From assembly GCF_028554725.1 (NCBI RefSeq), contig NC_071668.1:78152719-78216718 (forward strand): a stretch of 64,000 nucleotides of DNA. The letters run 5' to 3'. The notes beneath the pieces are model-generated. The model was not told the origin of the DNA, searched no databases, and saw nothing but the letters and a program-made list of their open reading frames with translations. The position numbers and the translations under genes were made by a program. Shown in pieces: positions 22,471 through 34,984 of the stretch (position 1 is its first letter; the number at the start of each line of letters is the position of its first letter). Origin of the DNA: Zeugodacus cucurbitae (lineage: Eukaryota > Arthropoda > Insecta > Diptera > Tephritidae).

Positions 22471-23956
22471 TCACAATATTTCGCTAATTTAAATAATTTA
22501 TTTCGTTAAACTTGAAAATAAACTTTTCCAGTTAACTCAACAAACTGACCCTTGACCCAAGTGCCCATCTAAATAATGCATTGATGAACTTCGAGTGCCA
22601 AACTTTCATAATTTCAACTTCCTCGTTGCAATTTGTAGAACCACAGCACACACGATTACATATCTCCTTACAGTTATGTGTGTCAGAGGATTAGGTTATG
22701 TGCCTGTATGCGTGTGTCTGTGCGACATCAATTACTCACCTGCCGCCCACAAAGACCCAATAAAACTTCATTTCTTGTATTTGCAAACGATCGAGGAAAC
22801 ACAATTTCGCACGATATGCATAAATCAAAGCAAATATGCAACGAGACACACACACACACACATGGACACAGAGTATCCACAGGTACAGTTATATTGGACG
22901 GGAATTGCAAATTTCGCAGCAAAATGAAATTTATCACCCAACCATATTCTGGCCAATATTCGAAAGCGATATCTATATGTGGCACCCACAGAAGTCCTAG
23001 TTGGATATATATATACACCTATATATACATATATGTATATGCTAATACTAGCATATACTTGCAGAACTATATGCATGCTTAATTTTTACGCCTGCACAAC
23101 TGGCAGATTCTGTCTGTGGCCAAACACACAAGTTGGCATATCCTTGACACCGGCACTTGCTGCAGCAGCTCTACACATGAGCACATACTAACAGGCAGAG
23201 ATGCAACAATATGCGAGCGCCCATTTACATGCATATGTATGTACATTTGTCTTTGTATGTAAGTATGTATGAATTAGCAAGTTTGAGAAATGGTAGTCTC
23301 TTATTTGCACCAATAGCTGCATCACTGATTTGTCTATTCAGCTCATATATGTATGTGTGTGTGTGTGTGTGTGTATGTGTACCTATACAATATGCACAAT
23401 TGTTGTTGTTGTTGTATTCATATGAGTTTGCAAAAATCGATTTGTGCCTTCTTTGAGCAAAAAACAAGAGAAAAAAAAACATGGAAGAAAGCAAACACAA
23501 TAAAAAATATTTTCGAGTTTCACTAACATTTTCACTGCCATTTGTGGTCCATTGTTTGCTACCAATCTGTGTGGTGTGTGCTTTTACAGCTTTTTGGTGG
23601 GCGGCAGCAAGGGCGGCAAGGGCAAACAAATAGATGACCAAACGTTACTACAAATTGTATTGCCATGCAAACGAATGGGCTTTGTGTGTGCGTGGGTGTG
23701 GGTGTGCGGGAGTGTAGGAGGGGGCCCAGTCGAGCAAAGTTATGCAGTTCACTTAAAAAAAAAACAAGAAACGAATCGAGCAGCTGAGTATTTGCAAATA
23801 CTTGCGCTCGTTCAACTGGATTCACAACCAAATTGCGGCAGGCAATGAAAAATATGCACATTCACATATACTACATGCAGGCATATATGTGTAGGAGAGC
23901 ACATGCATATTCATAGGGTGCACCAAGTGGTCTGCGAGTCGAAAGCAATTGACATT
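22471..23956. other. Non-coding stretch with CA and TA microsatellites
   Basis: A CA run lies at about 22846-22862, TATATACA-type repeats at about 23005-23040 and a TG run at 23353-23374. Several overlapping open frames on both strands translate these repeats and have no domain. Confidence 0.5.
23353..23374 (+). repeat. (TG)n microsatellite
   Basis: About eleven consecutive TG units within a TATG-rich context. Confidence 0.9.
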
Positions 23957-24496
23957 GGTTTCGTGGATTCAAGACATCGATTTTTTGTTTTTTTGGCTTA
24001 TTCTACAATATCTCAAGAATATTGTCCTAAATTTTCAAGTCGATCCGAATAATAGTTTCGGAGATACAGCCTTTGGAAGGTGTGCGCTCCTATTGTTACT
24101 CAAAACTCAAATCTCCGCGTTTTTCTGGGAACCGTGTTTTCAAAGTCGGTTGTCAAATCTTCTCGAAAACTGCTAAACCGATCTTGATGAACAGGTGTTC
24201 AAGACACAATTTACTCGTGCAAGCAAATTTGACCGAAATTTTTATTTTTTGGAAAAATGTCTGCCAATGCTGACAACGTGGAAGTACCTTTTTTTCCGAG
24301 GGGTCACCGGAAATGACGTCGCCATGGAGGATTTTACTTTTTTTTTGAAAATTTCAGAAATTATTTTTTAAATATGTATCTATAAGACAAAATAAGAAAA
24401 AACTTTGAATTAAATAAATAATTATTTTTTACATGAAAAAAAAAAAAATTGAAAATAGGCCGTTTTTTACGCGACAAAACTCATGTAACCCCTTAA
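23957..24496. mobile_element. TTAA-type DNA element, copy 1 (left end and interior deleted)
   Basis: It begins within the element at GGTTTCGTGGATTCAA and ends ATGTAACCCCTTAA. Its partner at 47464-48156 runs in the same orientation and shares long blocks: TTTTTGTTTTTTTGGCTTAT, CTCAAGAATATTGTCC, GATCCGAATAATAGTTTCGG, AGATACAGCCTTTGGAAG and AAACCGATCTTGATGA. This copy lacks the outer left end and about 10 bp near GTGCGCTCC, and it also lacks most of the interior hairpin region present in copy 2. No transposase is seen. It is 540 bp long. Confidence 0.82.
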
Positions 24497-24611
24497 TATC
24501 ATTGGTGCGGACGCCTGATTAACTGTTGGTTGCCACCGATGCTGCCTAATTGATTTCAAATTCTCATTCTATTACGTTTTACAAATTATTTACGATATCT
24601 TTCGATTCGAA

Positions 24612-24956
24612 ATGTTAGAGAGTAGCGAATCGAACAAATTATACCAGCTGGTCGAACAGACTGGTTGTACAGGCGGTGCATACTTCATGGTGTTTTCTAT
24701 AAAATATTATATATTATTTCAAGTAATCTATTTTAAATCAATAACCGAAATTTTGTATTTTCCATTTTGGCAGCAATTTTTCAATTCTGTCATTCACAAT
24801 GATAACAATGATAAAATCGGTCTAAAATTTATAAAAGAAAATATTGAAGAAAGGGTTTATACCAGTGATTTCAAATACGTTCTTGATTCGAATGTTGTGG
24901 CTTTGACGGATAATTTTTTACAAGACAACGAGCAGAGTGATGTGCTGAACACATAG
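24612..24956 (+). CDS. Candidate small gene, unknown function, 3' end inside an element
   Basis: I do not recognise this 114-codon frame. It begins MLESSESNKLYQLVEQTG and later has acidic, mixed composition (IKENIEERV, SDFKYVLDSNVVALTDNF). This is less repetitive than most chance frames here. The hydrophobic middle (YYILFQVIYF) may be an 84-bp in-frame intron: a weak donor GTGTTT at 24690 and a good acceptor TTTTGGCAG ending at 24773. Removing it gives about 86 residues. The stop (24954-24956) lies 14 bases inside the inverted-repeat element starting at 24941. If that element and one TGA are removed, the frame runs on for about eight more codons to another stop. It may be a young, interrupted or decayed gene, or a chance frame. 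Confidence 0.3.
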   Translation: MLESSESNKLYQLVEQTGCTGGAYFMVFSIKYYILFQVIYFKSITEILYFPFWQQFFNSVIHNDNNDKIGLKFIKENIEERVYTSDFKYVLDSNVVALTDNFLQDNEQSDVLNT

Positions 24957-25456
24957 AAGACGACAAGCGACGAGCGACATCTGTCAAATATTAAAATACA
25001 CGCGTTCTTATGGGCACAGATTTTTTGACAACAGCACGACTACGCGACAACAGGCTTCTAGTTGTCGTTGTCGGCAAATTAGAAATGTTTCTAATTTGCC
25101 GACGACAATGGCCGCTGTAGAGCTGCCACTAATATGTGAAATATAAAATTATTCAAAGTTCTCACAAGTATGACGTTATTTTGCCAGCAGAAACGTAAAA
25201 TAGCATTGATATATCATTTATAATAACAATCGATTATTTAAAACAAATAAATCGGCAATTTTTACATATTTTTTTAAATAATTTCACTTTAAACTAAATG
25301 TGTAAGTTTTATTGAAGTGAAAGATTTTGGTACTGCAACAATGAAATTGCTGTTTGATATGTCGCTGCCGTCTTCAAAATGTTCAAGACGCTGGCTTCAA
25401 AGCGACATTTGTAATCAGCTACGTCGTGTCGTGTCGTCGTCTTTTTGTTCAGCACA
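24941..25456. mobile_element. 516-bp inverted-repeat element flanked by TGA
   Basis: The left end is TGTGCTGAACA and the right end is its exact reverse complement TGTTCAGCACA. Both flanks carry TGA (24938-24940 and 25457-25459), which fits a 3-bp target duplication. Inside the ends, GACGACAAGCGACGAGCGAC-type sequence on the left is matched loosely by reverse-complement sequence on the right, so the subterminal inverted similarity extends about 35-40 bp. A near-perfect hairpin lies at 25067-25106. There is no coding frame, so it is non-autonomous. The superfamily is uncertain. Confidence 0.72.
25067..25106. repeat. Internal hairpin, 19-bp arms and 2-base loop
   Basis: The left arm GTTGTCGGCAAATTAGAAA (25067-25085) pairs with TTTCTAATTTGCCGACGAC (25088-25106) with a single T-G wobble. 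It sits inside the TGA-flanked element and could extrude as a cruciform, or form a stem in RNA. Confidence 0.9.
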
Positions 25457-26944
25457 TGATGGCGTGCCGACTTTAATTATAGTTTGAATCGCCTTATTAT
25501 ATTCGCGGCATCTATTGAAAAACCCTGTGTTCTCTTTATGTTATTCCACATACATATATGAGATGTATAAAAACATTTATCGATAAACACACTAACAAAA
25601 AGAAATGATTAAACACGTACGAGTGCGGGTATTCCAAAATCATATTCCAACGCACAGCTCATATGCGGAGAGTGCACTATGTGTTGCTTTTGTTGGCTTG
25701 TTTTTGCTACTTTCAAATATTTTTCATTTAGTTGGCTGGCCGACTCTTGTGTGCCACCATAGTCAATACTTTTCGCCATCCACTTCACCCTTTCATATAT
25801 CATTTACATTTGTGTATTTACACTTTATTGCTATTTGATGCTCATATAGTACAAGTATACCCTTTTCGGATTTGTGCGCACCCACAATACTTGTCTACAT
25901 CACCGTCTATATGGGAATCGTCTAATGAGTGTCTGCTGGTAGTTGCTGTGCGTGTGTGTGTGATTCGCCACTTGTGAATATTTTGCCATATTTTAACCAC
26001 AAAAATATGCTTTTCACAACATATTACATCGATGCAATTGAGTGTGTGTGTGTGGGTGTGAGTAAGTTGAATATGCAGAGGATTTTAGTTTTAAATTTTA
26101 ACTAACCACTGCACCCACAAGGTTTTGATTACAACTTCTTCCTTCTATTTATTTATTTATTTTCTGTGTAAATACAGTTTTGCATTTGCCTAGGAGTCCG
26201 TCTAATTCTCTCAAGTGTGCTTGCCATCCGTATCAATGTGTGTAATATATACTTTTGTATATTTTCATATCAATTTCATCGTTACTTTACAGTTATTTTA
26301 TTTTTATTTTAATATTTTCTTTATACATATGTAGGTAGGCAAATTGTTCTGTCTCATCGTTTTATTGTTTTTGTGCCTTTGTAGATCCGAAAGCTATCGA
26401 AAGGTTACGGAGATTTTGGTTTTCTCTTATTGGCTTTTGCCTTCTATTACAACAGACTTCTTTATTCTAGTGACTTTACCACAAAGTTGGTTGTAGAGTA
26501 GAACTTCTGGCATATCAGAGAAATTGTTGGTTTTTTCTCGATTGCTTAAAACTAAAAAAAGCAAAATATAAGAATAGATATTTCATCAAATAAATTTAAA
26601 ATTTGACCTACTGGCTTTACAATGAATATGTGAGTGAACCGTTCAACGTAGTACCCAAGAAAATATTGAAACTATCTTCGATTCAAGATGTCTAAGCGCC
26701 TGTCTCGTGTCAGAGTTATTTATAAGTGAAAGTACCTCAAAGCTAGCGAGTCGAAATCAATGCAGGAGAGTATGCGAAAACTTTTGCCTAAACAGTTAGT
26801 ATAGGGTGTTCGATTCGATACTCACTAATGCTTGTGGAATCCAAGATAATTTATACCACATTAAGGTGTTACAAGTGCTTAGTAACCAATGATAGGTTGG
26901 TATTGGTAGTCTGTTCGATTTGCCACTCTCCAAGATTTGGCGCA
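25457..26944. other. Non-coding stretch
   Basis: I see nothing with recognisable structure. Two open frames at 25605-25977 lack domains. A TG run lies near 26043-26060. Confidence 0.45.
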
Positions 26945-27490
26945 TCTTCTTCTTCTTGACTGGCGTAGAAACCGCTTACGCGGTTATAGCCTAGTCCACA
27001 ACAGCGCGCCATGCATCTCTCCTTTTGGCAGTTTGGCGCCAATTGGTAATACCAAGTGAAGACAGGTCCTTCTCCACCTGGTCCTTCCATCGGAGTGGAG
27101 GTCTCTCTCTTCCTCGGCTTCCACCAGTGGGTACTGCATCGAAAACTTTCAGAGCTGGAGCACTTTCGTCCAACATGACCCGTCTTTCACGTCTCACGTC
27201 TTTCGAACAACATGACCCAGCCAGCGTAGCCGCTGTCTTTTTATTCGCTGGACTATGTCTATGTCGTCGAATAAGACATACAGCTCATCATTCCATCGTC
27301 TGCGGTATTCGCCGTTGCCAATGTTTAAGGGACCATAAATCTTCCGCAAAACCTTTCTCTCGAAAACTCCTAGTGCCGTCTCATCGGATGTTGACACCGT
27401 CCACGCTTCTGCACCATAAAGTAGGACGGGAATGATGAGGGACTTGTAGAGTTTAGTTAGTAGTAGCACCTGTTGGCAAGAGTGGCATCG
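26945..27490 (-). mobile_element. Non-LTR retrotransposon 3' fragment (RTE-like), copy 2
   Basis: The minus strand encodes LYKSLIIPVLLYGAEAWT, VFERKVLRKIYGPL, YRRRWNDELYVLF, RQRLRWLGHVV. After a frame break caused by a short duplicated GGGTCATGTTG stretch, it continues DESAPALKVFDAVPTGG, RPPLRWKDQVEKDLSSL, NWRQTAKRRDAWRAVVD. The 3' end reads TACGCCAGTCAAGAAGAAGAAG, that is, a short AAG tandem tail as expected for RTE-like elements. At its 5' side, sequence present in copy 1 between GGTGCTACTA and CTAAACTC is missing. The reading frame is broken and there is no catalytic core. Confidence 0.87.
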
Positions 27491-28777
27491 AAGGCTGCTT
27501 AAGTAAAAAGCCAGTGCTTAAGTAAAAAGCCAGTGTCTCGGTAAATTGACAAGGGAGCATTCATATTAGGTCTTCATTAAATTAAAATTTTGAAAATATT
27601 TAAAGTGAAATATGCATAAACTGAGTTGTGGCAAGAATGCTTTCCGGAAATTTCCATATATACATATATGTAAATAAGAATTAAATTAATTTAACTTGAG
27701 ACAGACAACGATTAACTGCACCGGCAACCGTATGCCATTATGGCAAAGTCATAATCATTATCTGCAAGCTGCGCTATTTCATACATTTTAGTGCCGTTTA
27801 GCTGTGTGCCACAAGCGAAACCATATGTGGTTGCATCACTGTTAGGGTGTGCGAGTGTGTTTGCTTTCACATGTGCGGGTGGTGGGTGCTACCTGTGTGA
27901 GTAGCTGATGCATTTGCCACAAATTACACATCGCCACACTAATGCGACAAGAGCCGACATATGCCACAACACCTTTCGAAAAAGGTTGGCGACACCGTGG
28001 CGCCATTGCGATGAGACGCGCTGCGCTGCGTTACCAATGCCAGCCGCATCACGAGAAGCAACATAACATAATCATAAATATAAATTAACTACTCTTGCAA
28101 CAACAAAAGCAACTACTAACGGGGGATCGGTAAGTGCTGGCAAAGTAAAAAATAAGAGCGACACTACGCCACTCTTACAACAAACAACAACAAAGTGCAG
28201 TGCATGCACTGACTAGTTGCAACAGCTGGTGCATATATTTGCTATTGGGAATGGGGCATGCAACATGCTTCCATAACTAATATAATCAGTGTATTTGCCA
28301 ACAACAACAACAACAACGCGGGTGGAATATAAAAGAAAGAACAAAATCGGTTGCAAAAGTAACGGGAAAGCTCGGACGTTAGCTGCCACTTTGGTTGTGG
28401 CTCACAAAGTTGTTTTTGTGCTTACGCTTGTGATTGTGACTTGCCGCCCCGCGTGCAAGCTGCGCACCCTGTAGCACGTTGAAATAGCGTTTGTTGCAAG
28501 CAAAACTTTTTACGAAACTCTCAAAGTGTTGCACAAAAGCTACTTGTGCAACGCCAGCAGCAAAAGTGAGCTGCCACTACACATATAACAGTAGTTACAT
28601 TTGCCATGCTGGGCGTCACGCTGCATGCGGCATGCGGGTGTGTGGTGCGGCATGTTGCAACGACCGGCAAAACAATCACATGCACGTTGCACCAGTGCCC
28701 GGAGTAATGTTGCGCATGCATTTTACATAAGTAAGTGTTGAAGAAGAAAAATGTTTGAAGGAAGCATTTTTCTGCAA

Positions 28778-28808
<31 letters not shown>

Positions 28809-28809
28809 G
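28778..28809 (+). repeat. (CAA)n microsatellite
   Basis: About ten consecutive CAA units. The plus-strand frame across it gives an Asn run and the minus-strand frame a Leu run; neither is believed to be coding. Confidence 0.92.
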
Positions 28810-31349
28810 GCAATAACAAAGTCATATTAGAAATAGCACAAGTCACACAAGCGACACACGCTGGCGCGTATAAATATTTCATGCAACAAAAATGTCCGAG
28901 AAGCACTGCTTTCGAATGCTGTGTGTTGCAAGCAACAGCAGTGCCCACTCGACAGTGCTCAGCGTTACACAGTTCGTTATTCGTACTTACCTGCTTTTAA
29001 GTAATTTCCTTTCCCCACACGCCGATTTTCACCAACTGCCGTGCATTTTCGCGCCGCCGGTTGCGCGACAAGTCCACTTTTGCTCGTTCACACTTAGGCT
29101 ACTTTGTGCCCTTTGTTGACGGTGTTACGTTTCGGTACGACTCATAACTAACAGCACGAGTCCGAATAAGTACAAGTGTTGCTCGCTGCGAGCCACTTCA
29201 GACTCAAGTTGCTAACACTTTTCATAAGCAACAGCACAAAAGAGGAAGCACTCCATTCAAAATGTCGCTGTTATTTAATTTAATATTTATTTTGAAAATG
29301 TGTTGTTCAGGTGTTGTTCCAGATACTAGAACAATTATATTGTGTTGCCGCTGTTTTACTTCACATCCCCTATGGTCACAGTGTATGTGAAGATGAGACA
29401 GCAACTAGGGTGTGTGATCTATAGCATACTTTCTCATGAGTTCTTTGTTACACCAACTTTATTCGAATGTTTCGAAGATGGAGAAGATCGATTCCAACGA
29501 TCGATCACGACAGAGAAGGTCTTGAGTTGGACTATTTTGAAATTAATTTACTTTACTTGAACTTAATTTTTCCAACCACAAGTACTCATATTCATAATCA
29601 GCGCAGTAGATGGCGGTTCCTCTTCGCAGTTTCATCTTATTTTTTTCTCATTCATCATTTTAATTTTTTGCATCTGTCCCCAGCAACGTTCGCGTTTCCG
29701 TCTTTTATTATCATTGGACACTACTAATTTCCTAAGTGCTAGATACTAATGGCTAACCGCACACGCTCACTTATTAACAACTAATTAACTTAAAAGCACT
29801 GCGGCCGCTGGCAAGTGTTCACGGCGAAGTGCGAAATCGGAAAGAGTAATTCTAACTGTCCGCTATTTAATCACTTTAGTACCTCATCATTAGTTTAAGT
29901 ATGGACGCATGCACCCAAGGCGCAACGAGGGGGCTTGCTGCTCTCTCAGCTAGCGTTTATTCTATGTTTTTTTTTTTTTTTGCCGACAGAATGGGTGAAT
30001 GGATGCTGTGGCAATCGATTGCAGGTGAGCTAGTGTTTATGTGTATGGTGCACCATTGGGCAAGGTGTTAACCATAGAATGGCCTTAGCCCCTTTGTTAT
30101 CTGTCGCACGCAAATTAAAAGTGGAAGTGGAAACACGCGTTGACTACACAAAAACTAGGGGACAGTGGTGCGTGGCTGTTTAAAAATTGACTAAGATCAC
30201 TTAAAGATATTTGCAGATTATGCTGCAACCACTATGTGGTTGTTGTTGTAGCGGCATAAAATATTCCGCAAATAAATTTGAAGAGTCGGTGGACTTTGCC
30301 TGGATCTGGGTCCGTTCTGTCTAGATAGAACCGACTGTCGTGGAAACTATGTTCTGGTATTCTGATCATAATTTTTTAAGTGATAGACTTCAAAAAAATA
30401 ATACAAATATATTTGTAAATTGAGCCTAGTTCTTATGAAGATGCAATTTGCTCTTCGATCTGCCGATTGCGTATATGAAAACACTGCATGAGGCTTACAC
30501 CCTTCACATTTAACCTTGCAGCTGAACCCGAAGCCAAAGCTAGATGTTTTATGCCGGCAGCGAGAGGAGATATTAGAAACACAGAGAGTGATCGAATAAA
30601 GCGCCGGATGCGGTGCTGCATCGAACAGCTCGGCATATCCGCACATGATGTTCATCCTGTTGGGCCGACGGGCCGACAAAGACAGAGCACCGAGGCACTG
30701 AGGCCACTAGAGGCCGGCAATCATGCCGCAATGTCATTCGTTTGTCACTTGCCTGTCTCGTTACGGTTAAGTGAGTGGGATAATGTTTGCACGGACGCAC
30801 TTATGTGCATGCGAACGCACTGGCCTACACACGCATCATCGTCCATGCTCAGGGTTACATGCGACTATGGTCCATTGCTGGAGCAACAACTTGCGGGTGG
30901 TCGGTGGAGGCAATGTTTTTGCACATAAATCAGCATGCAAAGTGTCTGGACCCGGCGCAGCACTGTTCTCAACGCTGTGGCCAGCCCCAACGTCAACTGC
31001 AGCGTTGCGTTTATAGTTTGGCCAGCAGCAGTAGCCAATGTAGTACAAGTAGTTGCCGTTGTTGTTTGGTTTAGTATGCTCAATGAAGCAACCATGCACT
31101 TGCCAATGTACACTCTTGCATTGTACATACATACATACATACATAGATGCGTAGGACTATACTTATTTGGTATTTGTTCTCGTATATGCATGCAGTGCCG
31201 TGCAATTGACGGCCACATGTTGGGAATTACCTGTGCTGTGAACTGTTAGCCATCAGTTTGGATATTTTCCACTCATGCGTGACGCCAAAGACCTTCAAGA
31301 CTCAAAGTTTCTGAGTTCTCATCATATGCACATTCAGACCAACAGCTCG

Positions 31350-31370
31350 CACACACACACACACACACAT
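31350..31370 (+). repeat. (CA)n microsatellite
   Basis: About ten consecutive CA units. Confidence 0.9.
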
Positions 31371-34300
31371 ACTCGTACATATGTACCGGTACAAGTTGAG
31401 TACGAGTTTACCAAAAATACACAAATTCACCTATGCAAGCTGCAAGAAATACAAAGTTTTTGCCACTGGCATGTTACATGCAACAAAGTTTGATAGCAAT
31501 ACTTTCTTACTCCTAAGGGGGCCATAACTAGGCTGCATACAAAATGTTCATGTTTACGTGCATGTTCGTGTATTCGCCAGCCAATAGTGCATACACCGTT
31601 AATATTTTGTTTTCATTATACTGTACCTTCACCTTCTACCCTGTGTTGTTGGTACCGATTTTTATTTCCATTTTCAGTTTTTACTTTTCACGATAGTAAA
31701 AGATTTTGCATACATTTTCCTTCGAACAGTACAGAAAACGTGAACCGCCTTTAAAATTAGAGAAATGACACAATAAGAAAGTTTTGAGGTTATTAAGTGT
31801 CTTTGGTATACCCAGAGTGACTTTTTTGGACGCCATTATTATAAGGACTTGATCTACAATTTCTGTAATTTACAGTTATTCGTAGGATTTTGAGTGACTT
31901 TTGATTTAGACGTTACTTCGGTTTGTCGAATGCAAATTAGATCCTCCAAGTTCTTTATTGTGCCTGTTCAATGGAGTATTGTATAACTAAGACCAATGAT
32001 TAAATCGATTGAAGCGACGAATAATATATTGTAAATATTGTAAAAAAGAGATCTTCACATGCAAACTTCAAAGCCCTCAGTTGCTTTGGGAACCCACCGA
32101 GTGGAGAAGGACCTATCTGCAGTTTGATTTTCATATTGGCACAAACAATTAGAACTAAGAGAAGACTCTAAGCCAAATTGCATCGACTTCATAAACCCTC
32201 ATTTCCACACTACTCTACAACTGATAAATTTGACAATATTCCTCATAGCTGAACTCTGTGTACATATACAAACTGGCATGTGAACCCGTATGTAAATATT
32301 CTAATATTAAAATTACCCAAGAGAGTGTCTTAAAAGCAACTTAACGGTTAAACTTTGCCTTCGACTGCAGCCAACGTTGTTCGCCCATGCCTTTTGTGAC
32401 CAAACATTTTCCGCCTGCAGCCGTTGACTTTCTCTGGAACTGTGAAGGCGGTGCAGCTTGGTGGCCCTCTGCCCATTCGAGCTTCTCCTCATTTGCTCGG
32501 TTTCGCTCTAAGTCTAATTAAAATCACTTTGTACAGCACGCCATGACGTGCAGCTGCTTAGCCGCTCAACCATTACGGGCTTCGAGTGTTGCAGCCTTGC
32601 CGCACTGGGCGTCATTTTGGGGCGGAGTACTTAATGCAAGTGCCAGTTAATATGGTTGCTCCGGCTCATGCACAATCAGTAGAATGTAAGTGTGTCACTG
32701 CCGCGCAGTTCAATGGCAACTAATGCGACGGGAGTCTGACGGCGGCCGGCAGATGGCTTTCCATGATTTGCAGGTGGGCATCAGAAGAAATTACCCACCT
32801 CCGTACTCAAGTGCATATGAATGTGTGTGTACTCGTCTGTAGGTACCATGCATGTATCCACACACTCTTCTGCCGGTGTGTCTGCGCTACAATATGATGT
32901 AATTGGATTACTTAAGAGCGTTTTATTGTTTCAGAGTGGACATGGATCTGTTAAATGTCTACACCACACAATGAAATGTTGTTTATGATGAGAGAATGAG
33001 CAAGTGTACAGACAGTAATGGACATTCAGAAGTTCATTGTGGCGAGTCTGTGACTTTTGTGATGGAAAGTAATGTTTTGCTGGCGGTTTGTGGATTTGGT
33101 TAGTGGATTTTGGGAACAATGCATTTTAGGAAGCTGTGAGCAGCGCTCTCAAGAATTACAAATGTCATTAACGCTGACATTATTAATAAATAGCAGCTTC
33201 AATGGAATGCGGTTGGTGTGGCAACAATGAGAGGTAGAAGAAAAGAGAGAGCTCTCGCTCATTCCGCTTCAATAAATTCCAAACCGAAATTATAATTAAT
33301 GAAAATATAACACTATATGACATAGTATAACATGATTTGGGGTATTGAACCAAATAATAATAAGCATTTTGGAATTTCTACTTTCGGAAGCGAAACTTTA
33401 TGAGTATTATTCCACTTTTGACTCAATCTCTTTCAGTGGCTGACTAAGAATTCTTAATATAAGAAATTATAATAATTCCACTTTCCGTCGAATTTTACCA
33501 TCGAACTCTAACCTATATCTATAGTTCTCATTCAAATGCCGTATTCTACTAGTTTTAAGCCACTTGTCTAAAGTTGAAGCAATTTTGGAAAGCTTCCGTT
33601 TCCGAAATAATTTGCCAAATGAAAGGAGAGTAAATGCATATTGGCCATTACCACAACAAACTCACTCATATAAATAAGTGATCTGCTATTTATGAGCTGC
33701 TAATTACTCCCGTAGACGGAGCACTGCCTGCGCGTTCTACGGGCAACAGCATGTGTTATATACGTGAGTATTGTGCTGATGAAACTCCAAATACACAGTA
33801 TATCTCTAAGTAGCTCAAATGTACCTATTTCATTCTACGCATATTAGATATTATACTCGTATGCTATGGCTGCTCGTCCGCATCAACTTAATTATCTGTG
33901 CATGTGACAATATGCTGTCTACTTCGAAATGCACGTCATCTCTGTGTCTGTCTGATCTCCTCACAATTTATATGTTTATGATTAAATGCCTTGCAGTTGA
34001 GAATTGTAGCTAAGTAGCTGGTTTGTCTTTGTCTGACTACATGACGGCCTGTTTGTTAACATTATTTCATACAAATACCCTTAGACACCAGCAGATTGAG
34101 TTGTCTGAACATATGTTCGTGTATTCAACCACTTTCGCATGCGTTCTCGGAATAAATCAAGGATAATAATAATTTTCCTCTTAAATGTTCTTTCCATGTA
34201 AAATGTAATAATGAATCTTCACCGAGCATGCATGCATGCCAAGCATCGCTCTTGTGTCTTGTGACTACAATCACTCAAGCATAGACAATAGAAGTCACAT

Positions 34301-34984
34301 GTGGCAAAGCTCTGCCTGCCGTTGTGCTTGCGTTAATGTCTTTTGTGCAAATGTCTCAGCTGGCAATCGGTGCGGTGAATGGTTTCTGGCTTGCGTTGGC
34401 GGTAGCGCTGGCGCATCTGGTTTGAGTGCCCTTGTCGCATGTCCAAATGACACTAATAATAAACGTCGCAGCTCGACGAAGCTCTTCTCCGGTGCTACGC
34501 TACCCTGTCTTGCCCTGGTACCTGTAATTAATTCTAATGTAATGGAAATGTATTGGTCAGGGATAAAGAGTGCTTAATGCAAGGCTCACATATTTCGAAA
34601 TATGCTCCTATTCGTGTGTATATTACATACATATGTGTTGTATATATATTTAGAATTAGTATTCGCTATTAATGAATATGTGGTACAATATATCTTTCCC
34701 ATTAGATCATATTTTTAATTAACATTTTCAATTAAGGCACTGATTAATATATAAATATGTGACTATATCATTTTGCTACTTAAATAGAAGACATGGTTAT
34801 TGATTCCAAAGTGAGAGTATTGCTGGAATTGCAATTGAAATATGCGCTCTTACTATTTTAGGATTCATATTGCTTGACTGCTCATAGCGGCATAAAAGCT
34901 CTTAAATGTTTTAGCATTAAAAGCTATTTTATTTGATGATTACGAGACTTACTTTTTAGCTACATTATCATTCATAGTTCTACA

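Larger units (their letters stand above)
27491..34984. other. Large gene-less stretch
   Basis: I see no supported gene in these 7.5 kb. A (CAA)n run lies at 28778-28809, a T17 run near 29967 and a CA run at 31350-31370. Overlapping open frames at 28.5-29.1 and 30.3-31.25 kb, on both strands in GC-richer DNA, have no domain or splice-compatible partner that I can see. Near 32095-32150 a translation like RVEKDLSA then YWHKQLELR weakly resembles an RTE-like C-terminal fragment. It is too short to call. Confidence 0.45.

Noticed and set aside
30347..31250. Several overlapping 70-146-codon frames in GC-richer DNA
   Set aside because: Open on both strands with no motif; nearby regions of similar composition show the same effect.
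32090..32160. Possible RTE-like fragment (RVEKDLSA ... YWHKQLELR)
   Set aside because: About twenty residues of loose similarity with a stop inside, too short to call an element.
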